A stretch of DNA of 64,000 nt from Sodiomyces alkalinus F11 (lineage: Eukaryota > Ascomycota > Sordariomycetes > Glomerellales > Plectosphaerellaceae): positions 334,351-398,350 of the forward strand of contig NW_021167088.1 of NCBI RefSeq assembly GCF_003711515.1, written 5' to 3'. The position numbers were made by a program, and so were the translations under genes. A model generated the notes under the pieces. That model did not search any database. It was not told the DNA's origin and was given only the letters and a program-made list of their open reading frames with translations. The first letter of the stretch is position 1. Each line of letters opens with the position of its first letter. Below, piece by piece: positions 35,566 to 47,591 of this stretch.

Positions 35566-36258
35566 AGTGTTGCTCGTGGTGGTGACAGGTGTAGGCGGAG
35601 CTTTGGATTTGGCAGCTGAAGCGACTCGTTTGTTGGGTAGAGCTTCCGTAGGCTGGGAAGAAATCGACGCCTCAGCTGCCTTTCGTTTCCTGGTCGTGGG
35701 AGGAATGGCGGCGGTATTTGGTAGATGGAAGGGAGATGGAAGGGATGGATGAAGTTCTCCGGAAGTACAAGGTGCTTGCTTTTACCAAGGCGGATTCTCG
35801 GGTACCTTAAGGAAGGGGATTATTTTAGAGGCGAGCGACGTCAAGGCATGCGAGAAAGGTGAAATGCTGGGTGAATGCTGGATGAATTCTGGTTGAATGC
35901 GGGAGAATTAAGGAGTCCGCTTGGTCAAAAATGGCGGTGACGAGTCTAAAGCAAAAGGGTTCCGCTGAATAGGATGGATGACTCGAGGTGACGAGGGGCA
36001 GGTCTGGAGGTATAAGAGGCCAGGCCCCGGAACGATCCGGACGGGTCAACCTGGGATGGGAGGCGACGGTTGCGTTGGTTATGTAGAAGCTCAAGATTAG
36101 TCTTACGAAATGTGCACCGAGCCAGAGGGAAGAAATCGTTTGAACGGGGGGCGGAAGTCGTCGTTGCCGTTGATCCTTGATAAGGCGCACGACCGTTGAG
36201 GGGGAGGATGGTGCATGATACTGGGCACGAGTGTGGCAATATAAGTGTAAACGTGTAA
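35566..36258. other. Intergenic, promoter side of the RBR ligase
   Basis: No gene is seen. Several minus-strand frames of about 100 codons lack motifs. Confidence 0.5.
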
Positions 36259-36577
36259 ATACACCTCTACCGGGGTTTAGTAGGCTAGCGCGTGTACCAA
36301 CTAATATGACTGGCTAGTGACCATAGGATCTACACTGGTAGCAGTACAGATAAACATATAATAGCTATACTAATTTCTAAGTATACATACTAAAAAAAAA
36401 ATTTCTTTTACTATACTACTATTATAACTATCACGGCTCTAGTAATTAGTATCTCCTTTATCTATCTTAATAACCGGATATAGGCAGGGGGGATTATACG
36501 GATTATCGACTCTAGGAAATTAGGATTAACTACTTCCTAGGCAATACTAACCTACTAAACCCTGGTAGAGGTATATA
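36259..36577. mobile_element. Small AT-rich inverted-repeat element (MITE-like or transposon relic)
   Basis: A 30-base block at 36259-36288 (with CACCTCTACCGGGGTTTAGT) recurs inverted at 36548-36577; 27 of 30 positions agree and the three differences are all transitions. The interior of about 260 bases is AT-rich, with runs such as TATAATAGCTATAC, and has no frame. AT-rich sequence continues to about 36720, so the element may be longer than the arms show. No target duplication was identified. Confidence 0.6.
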
Positions 36578-37436
36578 ACTAGCTAAGTGACTATCTATAA
36601 TCTATATAGCTATAGCTAATAGCATAAGGTACTAACTTATTATATAGCCCGTGTATATAAGCGATTCTGTATAGGTCTAGTTACCCTTATATAGGTGACT
36701 ATATCCATAACAAGGCCTGACTACCTTAGGACGGGAGTGGAGTTTGCTATCGGATTTACCTCGGATAAGGTCGTTCTAGACGGAGTATACCTTAGGTAGC
36801 CAAGGTAACAAAGTATTGCCTCCAAATCTCCAAATCAGTACTTCCAAGGTACCAAGTTGTGACGGATATCAGTATGTTAACGAAGTATGTTTGTGTTGAT
36901 ATTAGTATTGAGGTACCTTTGAATTCCGGTGTGCAAGGTACCCTTACTAAACCTAACGGCGTTTCCAGAGATGGCTGCGTTTTTCAGTCTTGATCACCGT
37001 GATATCACTGCAGCGACATCTCTGTTGTGGATCACCCAGTATTCTAATCAACTCTTTTAGTCGACTCGCTGAATGTCTTCAGGTTTGCAAGGCGAGGTGG
37101 CATAAACCCTCTTCCGAATCGGGCAGCAATGCCTTAGTAGTGCAGGCCATAGCAGCACACACTCGCCGTTCCTCTTTAAATTCTTTAGAGATTCCATGTT
37201 AATTAAGGTATGGACACTACAATATGTACCACGTGGCGTCAGCCCGAACGGGGAACAACCCAGGGATCTGGTGCCAATGGGCGGTACGTAAGCAGCCTGG
37301 TCCAAGAACTTCATAAACATGACTCTGTACACCTTCGGGCGCAAGCCGTTCACGCCTTCTCAAAATACCGCTGCGCTACTTTGAGAACGCATGTGGTCCG
37401 CCGGTTCTGGCATCAGGGGGATATGTCGCCATCCCC
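36578..37436. other. Intergenic, AT-rich then normal
   Basis: This contains an AT-rich tail next to the inverted-repeat element, a TACCTTAGGTAG palindrome at 36788, and the 3' side of the peroxiredoxin gene. No gene is seen. Confidence 0.5.
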
Positions 37437-38240
37437 TCAACCCAACACCTTATCAGCCATGGAGACTATCAAGGTGAATTAGCTAGCAAATTTTTACAGG
37501 GGGGTTAGGGTAAGAGATGGCGCGTCGTACCCGAAGTGCCTGTGTTATCGGGTTCGACATGGGCAGATTTGACCTTGCCGTCCTCAACGACAAGTGCATA
37601 GCGCTTGCCGCGGACACCGCCAAAGATGGCGGTCCCGTCAAAATCGAGGTCCAAAGCTTTGGTAAAAGCGGCAGAGGGATCGCCCAAGAAACGAATCTAA
37701 TTACAAGTCAGCTGGTCTCAACCATCCGTACGAACCTGTCCCATCCGGGATGGGGATTGCAGATGAATAACGGAGATGATACGTACACCGGTCTGCTGGG
37801 CGGGATCCAGTTGATCTCCCCAAGCCTTCATACTACATATAAATGCGACGAGGTTAGTTCTATCATTGACCACACGATGCCATGAACTTGCATCCAGAAC
37901 CGCAATAATAGAGCACGTACACAAACGGGTCGTTGACGGAAACGACAAAGACGGAACCGGCATCCTGGAGCTTAGGATGGTTGATGTACGAAGGGATGTG
38001 GCTGGATGAACAGACACCCGAGAAGGCGGCAGGCACGCCAATAATGATGCCGTTCTTGGACCGGAACTCGTCGGCCAGGTTTACTTTGTTTGCTGGTGAG
38101 TTCTCAACCAGAACCGGCAGGTCGGGAATCTCCTGGCCGACCTTGACGAACGCTCGTGGCGTCGAATGGAACCTCCTAGTGGCGGCACTGACAGAGGGAT
38201 GAGCCAATGCTGAACGTCGGGCGGTAATGCGGAACGCCAT
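37437..38240 (-). CDS. Prx5/PMP20-type peroxiredoxin with a mitochondrial presequence
   Basis: Four exons, complement(37437..37465, 37531..37696, 37787..37832, 37921..38240), give 186 residues. Exons 2 and 4 are only 46 and 29 bases. The joins restore NDPFV-MKAWGDQLDPAQQTG-IRFLGDPSAAF and GTS-VSMADKVLG. The peroxidatic Cys is Cys77 in VPAAFSGVCSSSHIPSY, the family's P-G/A-A-F-x-x-x-C motif. There is no other Cys, so this is a one-Cys enzyme that would need glutathione or thioredoxin to resolve the sulfenate. The first 30 residues (MAFRITARRSALAHPS to RRFHSTPRA) are Arg/Ser-rich without acidic residues and point to mitochondria; there is no C-terminal SKL. It reduces hydrogen peroxide and alkyl hydroperoxides. 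The gene would appear truncated if the last tiny exon were missed. Confidence 0.93.
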
Positions 38241-41200
38241 CGTAATGGTGTAGTCAAATGAAGATGTGGGAATATGTTTTGCTGACGATTGTCTGAGGAT
38301 TCACTCTCGACGACGTTCTCCTCTATCCTGTAATTACCTTAGGTAAGGTAGCTATCAACGATTAATTACAACGTATCACCAAGCACCCTGGGATGGCTGG
38401 GTCGCCCAAGTAATTAAGTGGCCAATAGGCCTCCGAGCCAAGCCTAGGGAGATGACATCACATCTGTCTCACTAAATTGTGGCTACCTTATGAGGGAGGG
38501 CCGCCGTGTGACATTGTGTGGCTAGTGGTGGCGCAGTTCAACGGAAGTTTTGGTACTCGTTTCGACGACCTGAACTCCGAAAACGTGTTTTCGTGGCGGC
38601 CAGAGACATTATGGTATTATGTTTTTAGGAAGCGACGCGCATGGCTTCTACGTCGTATGTAGGCATGCCGCGCCTGTATGTACGGACAGGGTAGGTACTC
38701 ACAACATCCACAAGCCCCGGGTGGAAGCGAATATACGGAGGAGAAGATGGTACGGAGTAAAAAGCCTCGGTCTCGAGGTCGGCTCCGAGACCTCGAGGCA
38801 TCGCTTAATTAGTATCCCGGAACGAGAAAGTCATTACAGGGGTCCAAGTTGATGCCCGGTAAATGTAAATCCGGGAATTGATACTGATCTCTCTGATCTT
38901 TCCATACCCGTGGTCGTGGCTTTTGGCGAACTATTACCTCTATAATATTGGTGCCCAGTAAGCTGGCTGAGCTTGTTAAGATTGGGAAATCGTTGGTTGT
39001 TGCCGCCCGCTCAGACAGTAAGGTAATTACTCAGTATTACTCCGCTACCGACCAACACTTCGACCGTACGTGCAACTCAACTACTAATTACCCGTCTGAC
39101 CGCAACGGCACCCTGCAGCAATGACAGGAACGGCATTATGCCGAACTCTTGAAAACAAGCCAGAGGGGCACAGAGATGGGTTTGTCAACGTCTTAGTATG
39201 CTTACCTGGCCGAAGCCTTATGAGTCCAGTAGACTGTCATACGAGCTGGTTACGCTGCCGATAAGCTTACATACACGTGTAGTTGTCGATGGATCGTCGA
39301 CAGGCAATGACTGGAGATCGAGAGGTCAGGCTAAATACACGAATCATGCTGGAACATCGGCATTCGGATGTAAACGAACCCACCACCATGACATCCGAAG
39401 AAAGGATCAGCACCCCTTTGAACAAGCGGTGAGATGATGACTGGCGCGAATGAATCCCTCCTTGGGGTTTTGGTCGGGAGCTTGAGGAGGCCTTATTAGG
39501 GTCGCTCTGAGTGTGTGGTATTTGTCTGGACGCCCTTGCCATGGCCACATGGTTCGTGCAGCTGACAGACCGTGCTGAACAGTGAGTAGGGTGAAGGACA
39601 TCCAATGGTGCCTGTTCAGAGCCGCCGGGCGTAATTGAATTGACATATACCTGAACAAATCAAACGTTGAAGGGGACACAGTTGGGAGTGACAGAGAAAC
39701 GTCATATGGGAGCTCACGACTTCAACGTAATACGAATGGTAACAAGGATTCTAGGTGAGGGTGTTCTGGCGGCAAGTGCCGTTTAGTGCATGTAGCACGA
39801 GCCTTCCCGGCCTTTGTCGCCTTTCCTTCAGCTCGGACCCAAGGGAAGGGCGGATCACGGAGCTACGGCCGTCTACATATATGACTTCGAGGAAACCATG
39901 TCCCCTGCAGTACGAGGTAAACTGACCTTACGAACAGATTTGTCATGATTCTTAATTCGAGCGATGTATCCATACTCCAAACAAGAACTTGAACAATAAT
40001 GCTTTTGGGGTCATGAACGAATATGTTATCAGCTTCATTGCCTCAGAGTTGATTATGGTGGGGGTTAGTTGTTAGCACGAAGTACACATCAATATTAACC
40101 ATAGCGCTATGTTAAAATGTTCGTCATTGGGCTGTTCTGGTCACTGGGGAAATGCGATTGAAGAGAGGAGCTTATTTTAATAAGTCAGCTACTGATTGGA
40201 CAATAGACTTATAGACCCTGTTAACTTTGCCCTCACTAATGATTACCTTATACCTTAGGTACCTTATATTGTTGGCTCGTGTTTCTGCCCATGTTATACG
40301 TTGGTCGAGGATGTACCTACTGTAGGTAGATAATGCGAGAAGCGCTCAACATGTATGTGGGTGTGGCAATGGCAGGAGTCCTCTCGAACGATATCCCACA
40401 GAGGTAATGTTCGTGCGTTTGACCTCGAGATATCTATGTATATGGGGTTTACAGTTCTTCATAGATGATCGTAAGGGCAAAAATGAAACCATTCTGTACT
40501 GGCCTCATCTGAAGACTACCTTAAGGTAGTCAACGTACCTAACTAAACCTACCTTACCTTACACTCTGTACGTACCTACCTGTACTGCTGAGAGATTCAT
40601 TTTGGTAAGTTCATGAGGATCATCCCACCAATAAAGTATTTAACAGGCATTTTTATACGGGAGGCAAGATATCAGGTACTTCGTACAGATAAATGCTATG
40701 GTAACTGACTATAAAACGGCAACTAACCGTACGAAGTCTAACGATGATTCACACCCCTGCGCGTTCCCCTGACGCCTGTGACCTGCAGCAAACTCTGTGC
40801 TCTGAACCAACCCACATTGTCGGAAACAAGATATTACCTGGAGGGCTCATTTTGTACTTCGTACGAAACACGGAGTACATGTACGAAGTATATTTCTTGA
40901 CCGAGAGGGTCTCGCAGATATGTTGGAGCTTATCTCTGGGCGGAGGCTCTTTCTTATTAAGTTGATATCCGTGTTTCCATCGTAATCAGACACCGGGCAC
41001 TCAAGGTAAGAGATTACTAAGTGTACTAAGGTACCACCAGCATGTGAAACGTCCAAGCCCGGCACAAGAGAGATAATGAACAACTTGGAGTACGAAGTAT
41101 TAATGGCTCTGACGCTTCAACCTTACCCTTCTCCCAACGTCTCTTGCCCCGCCTGCGAAGTATGTACCCCGTCGAGATCATAATTAGAACCCCGTCCCCA

Positions 41201-43429
41201 GACACGTCAACACTTCAGCCGTGGTTTCCCCTCCCAGACGCACACCGCTAGTGCCACCACATGAGAGTTACTCCACACAGGACGGCCTTGGAAAAGGGCC
41301 GAGGAGGTCAGTGCAAAAACGTTTATTCTCCACATCTACCCTGGCAAGGCACCGTGCCCCTTTTCCGCAAGTGGGCACCCACACTCTTCAGACCAGAGCC
41401 AAGACTAACCTCTTCCCCTCTAAGCCTAATCCGTGTTACATGGAATCTCCTGGATGCTGTACCTAGCTCCAAGGGGGAGGATGATTTCCTCTGGCTACAT
41501 CTGTTGACTTCAACTACAGACACGTACGTATGTACGTGAAGTATCACGGAGTATTATTACGTGCTTGCCTACCAACACCATCTCATCTAAAAATGCTGCA
41601 CCATGAGCCAACCCCTATGCAAGCTAAATGCACGGGACCCGGACATCTGTTAGTCGACCGTGATACACCGGCAATCAGTAAGAACGTAATTACGTACGTA
41701 TGTACCAGCGTCCTAGGTAGGTGGGTGGGTTATAGTACCCCGTAATGTCGTTGACGACCTCAATCATGACCTAACGGTCCATTGAATAACAGTAATGACA
41801 GATATCATGCCCCAACTCGTATGGAGAGAGGTATAAAGGATTATGCCCGCTTATGAGGTTGATATCAACCCAGACCTAGACGCAGAAGGTTAAGAGCTAC
41901 CGCTACACACACAAAATCGGTTGACCTAAAAAGAATACAAAATAAGTTCGATGATGTTGTAATATCCGGATTATGCTATAAGGTAAGGTAAGGTAAGGTA
42001 GAGAAGGAGGGCGAAGAGAAACAGGCATTAATATTTGAGGTGGTGGAAGAAATCTGGGACATATTCGGTACGTATACTGAGTACCTCACATTGTACAGAC
42101 GTAACCGCACTTCGCAGACACGACTACTTACAATTCCAGGTTGTCTACCTACTATTTATGTGTATTGAAGTACATATACTCATTATACCCCTGATTTTAT
42201 TAACCAGTCAGAAGAGTTGGTTTACCCGCTAACGTTACAAAGCCTGGTAGAGGTGTCCATTATACCTGTTCTAGGTAAGGTATGGGGAGGATTTTAGAGT
42301 GGCGTTTTCTTCCTTTGTACTTACCCTCCCCGTAGTTATCAGGTACTGGATGTACCTCGTGCTGCACGTGTATCCGTGTCAGCCTCGTGCGTGTAGTGCC
42401 GCAATACCCGCAAGACGTTTCTGTGCCTGAGAGTTGTGCTGCATATGTGGTAAGTATAGAGTACCTCAAGCGGGCCCCGTATGTACTGTACGTACCCACC
42501 TCCACGAACCGGATAGTGGAGTCTGGTGCATCCCACGTCTCCTCGCGTTTTCCCCTGTCTCGTCCCTTTTCGCCCTCAATTGCTCTTTGCATACCACCAC
42601 CACTTCTCTTCCTCTTAAATTACTCTTTTCAATCACATCCTGGGGTTCTCGTCGTCTCGAGTCACATTCCACTAACCCTGGTCCCGTCACACAAGTTCTC
42701 CTTTGAAGTCCCTCACCTACAACAACGCCTTGCCCTATCCATCCTTCCTGTCCAACAGCCCCCGTCTTCCATCGATTCTTTTTACGCCCGTTTGCTTCAT
42801 TTCTCGGAGCGCTCTTCCTTCCTCCCCATTCTGTGGTTATTACCCCTTCCGCGGCAGACAAGACTTGGGTATCGGACGATCCAAACGACGCCCTTTACGC
42901 ACGCACATTCCAAACTGTCGGTGTCTGATATCGGGTCACTCTGCTTCCGCTGATCTAACGCTGCGCCCTGTCGAAGCCATCCTGTCGCGTTTGCTGCCCC
43001 CACCTTTGCCCAATTACCGACACAGCCTGATCGCTTCCCAAGGCCAAGGGCTTATCGCGCTTTCGAGTCCGCTCTATAACGCTCGTCGAGTGCCCGACCG
43101 ATTTCGTCGCCTGCCTCCTAGGGCGTCGCCGCACCTCCGCGCAATCAGCCGAATCCATCGAACACAGAGCGCACAAAGAGTTGCCTGTGTCACCGAGAAA
43201 TTGGCCTCACGCCGTGTCTCAAGAATCGCAAAATTTACTACCCATTGTGCGAAGCGTCTCGTTAAGATTCACAACCCGAGAGATACGCGAGGAGCACAAG
43301 CATTTCACCCTCGTCTGCGAGTTCCTTTAAACCGCCCTGACGACGACTCGAATCCCCGTGCTGTCCCAGGGGCTCTCGGATGATACCCCGCGACCACGCA
43401 CTTCACCCTGACATTTAGCGTCTGCCATC
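38241..43429. other. Long repeat-studded intergenic region and leader of the RasGAP gene
   Basis: No gene is recognised over 5 kb. It is dense in short palindromes: CCTTAGG-type at 38336, 40251 and 40518, and ACTTCGTAC/TACGGAGTA-type at 38753, 40675, 40853-40890, 41090 and 41541. A CTCGAGGTC/GACCTCGAG hairpin lies at 38772-38797. From about 42.55 kb to the RasGAP start the plus strand is pyrimidine-rich with few purine runs, typical of a long fungal 5' untranslated region. The 226-codon frame at 42703-43383 is composed of Arg, Leu, Ser and Pro as such leaders give, and I do not call it. Confidence 0.5.
41980..42000. repeat. AAGGT pentanucleotide tandem
   Basis: Four copies of AAGGT follow one another. 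The unit is half of the dispersed CCTTAGG/TACCTTAGGTA palindrome, so it may be related to that repeat family. Confidence 0.8.
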
Positions 43430-45976
43430 ATGTCTGTGATGTTGCAGGCCCCGTCCCGAGCCTCCTCCGCGTCATCATCTTCCTTCCAGCCCATTTCGCG
43501 CCAGAACACCATGTCGTCCTACGATGGCTCGCGGTCCGCCCGCCAGTCCAAGCGGTACTCCATGTCCGCCCTGTACATGTCCATGTCGGCCAACGACAAG
43601 GAGCTCGAAATAGAAGATGATCTTGCCAAAGGTTCGCAGGCCCCGTCACATAAATATCTATGCTCTGCATTTCATAGCTGACATGCACGTCTCTAGCTCA
43701 AAAGATCCTACGCGAGCTCAAATCCAAAATCTCTTCCCAATCTAAGAAAAATTTCGTTTTGGAGAAGGACGTCCGCTACCTTGACTCGCGAATCGCTCTC
43801 CTGATTCAGAACCGAATGGCTCTAGAAGAACAGAACGAAGTCGCTAGCCATTTGGAAGATGCCGCCGACATGCAGGAAGGGGCATTCCCAAACGATGATA
43901 AGACCCAAAAATACGGCAATCTCTTGTTCCTGCTCCAGTCCGAACCGAGACACATCGCCCACCTGTGTAGGCTCGTGTCTATGTCCGAGATTGATTCGCT
44001 GCTACAGACAGTCATGTTCACCATTTACGGAAACCAGTACGAAAGCCGAGAGGAGCACTTGCTTCTTACGATGTTCCAGGTTTGTTGATATGCCCATGTT
44101 CTCGGCCCTGCGCCTTCGCTTTCGCCTTGGCCTTGGCTTGCTATGATGCTGATCTCTGTTCACAGTCCGTCCTCACCTACCAGTTTGACAACACTCCCGA
44201 GTACTCCTCTCTGCTGCGCGCGAACACGCCTGTTTCCCGCATGATGACGACGTACACGCGGCGAGGACCTGGGCAGAGCTTTCTAAAGTCGGTCCTTGCC
44301 GATAGAATCAACAGTCTCATTGAGCTCAAGGACCTCGATTTGGAGATCAACCCTCTAAAAGTGTATGAGCGCATGATCGAGCAGATTGAAGAAGACACAG
44401 GCACCCTACCTCCCTCCATGCCCAAAGGAATCACCGCCGAACAGGCGGCCGAAAACCCACAGGTGCAGGCCATTATCGAGCCACGTTTGACGATGCTCAC
44501 CGAGATTGCCAACGGCTTCCTATCCACTATCATCGACGGACTTGAGGAGGCGCCTTACGGCATTCGGTGGATCTGCAAACAGATCCGAAGCCTGACCAAG
44601 CGCAAGTACCCTGACGCCAACGACCAAGTCATCTGCACTCTCATCGGCGGGTTCTTCTTCTTGCGCTTCATTAATCCGGCCATCGTCACCCCCAAGTCGT
44701 ACATGCTCATCGACGGTCAGCCGGCGGAGCGGCCTAGGAGAACCTTGACCTACATTGCGAAAATGCTCCAGAACCTAGCCAATAAGCCTTCCTATGCCAA
44801 GGAGCCGTACATGGCGAAACTCCAGCCGTTTATCCACCAGAATAAGGACAGGGTTAACAAGTTCATGCTCGACCTGTGCGAAGTGCAGGATTTCTACGAG
44901 AGCCTGGAGATGGACAACTACGTGGCCCTATCGAAGAAGGATCTTGAGCTTTCCATTACACTCAATGAAATCTACGCAATGCATGCGTTGATCGAGAAGC
45001 ATCAATCAGAGCTTTGCAAGGATGAAGGGTCGCACTTGGCTATCATCATGAACGAGCTGTCCACCGCGCCGCCTCAAGTTCCACGAAAGGAGAACCGGGT
45101 AATTAATCTTCCCCTGTTCAGCCGCTGGGAAACGGCAATTGATGATCTCACCGCCGCGCTTGACATCACGCAAGAAGAGGTATACTTTATGGAAGCCAAG
45201 TCCATCTTCGTGCAGATGATGCGGTCGATCCCCGCCAATAGTCATGTTGCTCGTCGGCCCTTGCGCCTCGAGAGAGTCGCGGATGCTGCGGCCACCAGCC
45301 GCAACGATGCCGTCATGGTACGCAAGGGCATCCGCGCCATGGAGCTGCTTTCCCAGCTGCAGGAACTCAGGGTGATAGACAAAAGCGATCATTTCAGCCT
45401 GCTTCGTGACGAAGTCGAACAAGAACTCCAGCATCTGGGCTCGCTCAAAGATGCGGTCATCCGGGAAACAGAGAAACTCGAGGAGGTTTATAAGACCATC
45501 CGTGACCATAACACGTACCTCAATGGACAGCTGGAGACGTACAAGAGCTACCTGCACAATGTCCGGTCTCAAAGCGAAGGGACGAAGAGAAAACAGCAGA
45601 AACATCAAGTTTTGGGCCCGTACAAGTTCACGCACCAACAGCTGGAGAAAGAGGGTGTCATCCAAAAGAGCAATGTCCCCGACAACAGAAGGGCAAACAT
45701 CTATTTCAACTTTACAAGCCCCTTGCCGGGGACTTTCGTCATTTCACTACATTACAAGGGTAAGGACCTTCGACCCATTCTTCTCTTAACACCGAGTACT
45801 GACGCCCGGATGCAGGACGGAACAAAGGTCTTCTTGAGCTTGACCTCAAGCTGGATGACCTTCTTGAGATGCAGAAAGACAACCAGGACGAGTTAGATCT
45901 CGAGTACGTCCAGTTCAACGTGCCCAAAGTTCTGGCGCTCTTGAACAAGCGGTTCGCCAGAAAAAAGGGGCGGTAA
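43430..45976 (+). CDS. Ras GTPase-activating protein (fungal GapA/Gap1 type)
   Basis: Four exons, join(43430..43631, 43697..44079, 44166..45759, 45816..45976), encode 779 residues. Residues 1-70 are Ser/Arg-rich and disordered-looking. A coiled-coil-like helix ([19 protein letters not shown]) precedes the RasGAP domain, which runs from about 135 to 450. The arginine finger is expected at Arg213 in [12 protein letters not shown], and the family motif [12 protein letters not shown] is at about 360-371. A second helical unit and the RasGAP C-terminal domain (from about 640, including [18 protein letters not shown] and [12 protein letters not shown]) complete the protein. This architecture matches S. 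pombe Gap1/Sar1, Aspergillus GapA and Magnaporthe Smo1, which switch off Ras at sites of polarised growth and shape conidia and hyphae. Intron 2 contains an odd CTTCGC/CTTGGC repeat. Confidence 0.95.
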
Positions 45977-47591
45977 ACTTCAGTTGCGTTATCATTCACG
46001 ACCTGTACCACTTGTAACTGGAGATACCCATCGCAGGCTTGTTCTTGGCGTTTTTGGGCGGTCATCTTTTCGTCTTGATACCACTGCGAGTTTTCCTCTA
46101 TCCGACCTGTTTCGAACTCCCTACAACATCTCAGCGGCTCTGAAAGTCAACGTCTGCGACGACACGTTCAAAGCCCTTCCCCCGGTACTTTCTCTCTCGA
46201 GCCATATTGCGAGGTCTTTTGTCTTTTGCCATTTTTCATTTCATCGGCGACGCCTTGAACGAGTTTGGTCGTCTGGTCGCTTCAGCACAATCCAAGTGAA
46301 GATATCATCGTGGCCCAGCCGTGGGGGGGTCGACGGTCCACGGATTTCGGGCGTCTTGTCTTGATCGTCTACCCTGGGATATTGCCTGACATGGCGGTGG
46401 AAATCTGGGATCAATCGATTTTTGCGCTGAATGGGCCGTTCTTGTTATGGTGGTTTGTTTCTCGGAGGATTTATCGATTTCCTCGTTCATAAGACGCGTC
46501 TCCTCTTGTAATTCTCCGTCAAGACTAGGGAGCGCCTGCTATACACACAGGTTACGGAAAGATACGCTCGGCTGGTCCGGCGGTAATGTGGATGTTCTCT
46601 GTTTACCATCTGCGCGTTGTTGCCCTTTGCAACACTGATTGAACTATGAGAATTTGTAGTAAGAAGTGCTTGGGTTGGTTGACGCCTGTTGTGGAGTCTT
46701 TGAGGTCTTAAGGGGTGGCTGGTAATTAACGGTCTGCAGCGCATTCCCCCCCCCCCCCCCCATTGTCTTAATATAGGAACGAGAGCTTCTCGATACGATG
46801 GAACGGGATTGGGGAGGCAGCAAGATCTTGTAGAGTGGTAGTGATAATTTGGGTCACTTGGAGGCAAGCATGAAGAGTCCAGCAGACAGATACGTGGACC
46901 GAGCTCTGTATACCAACCGGAACTGGCTTTTGGACCAGAGCTATGGTGACTATAGATAAGTATGAATTGAATACCAACTGTATCTTCGTTCTCTCTAGCG
47001 ACAGACCCGACATAGTGCCAGGTTATGGGATATGCGCTTTGTCATTCGGCGATGTATCGGGAGCCAGAGTCACCTTGAAAATGAGACCAAAAGCTCCAGT
47101 GCGTGTTGATAGTTGCTTGGACCCCATTGAATTGGATCTGCATATTGACTTCATTGGAATGCGGCTATAGAAGGGAACAAGCTGGCTTCCAGTTCTTGGA
47201 TCCTACGCTATTGATTACTCCTGAACTGCACGATGTGGTCAACATATGGTGGGGTTTTTAGAAGCCAAAATGTTGAGAGCCCGCCATGGCTATTGCACGT
47301 ACGCCATGACTGGAGTAAAGAAAGGCTAATGGTAAGAAGGGTAAGAGGTCGCATCGGTCGGCATCTATGTAACAAGCATCTAAAGCATAGCTCATTGCAA
47401 AAGCCGGTTCATTTTATCAGAAGCGGCTATCAGAAGCGGCAAGCCCAAGCGCGCCCAAATGATCTTCTAAATCACCCTGCCACAACGTCTGGCTCCACGT
47501 ACAAGACCAGGGCGCTCGACTTCGTCACGTAACCTTCCCATTATCCAGAGGAAACGCCGAGAAGATAGGCGATCCTTGTGATATGAGACCG
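45977..47591. other. Convergent intergenic region between RasGAP and ASF1
   Basis: No supported gene. A C homopolymer of about 15 bases lies at 46746-46761. A 75-codon plus-strand frame at 46943-47170 has a protein-like composition but no motif. Confidence 0.5.

Noticed and set aside
42703..43383. 226-codon plus-strand frame upstream of RasGAP
   Set aside because: The composition follows the pyrimidine-rich leader and there is no motif; it ends just before the RasGAP start.
46746..46761. C homopolymer (and similar runs at 21405 and 28878)
   Set aside because: Simple homopolymers common in fungal intergenic and intronic DNA, with no further structure.
46943..47170. 75-codon frame with protein-like composition
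   Set aside because: It starts with ATG and reads plausibly, but it is short, has no motif and no supporting context. A search for conserved homologues would decide.
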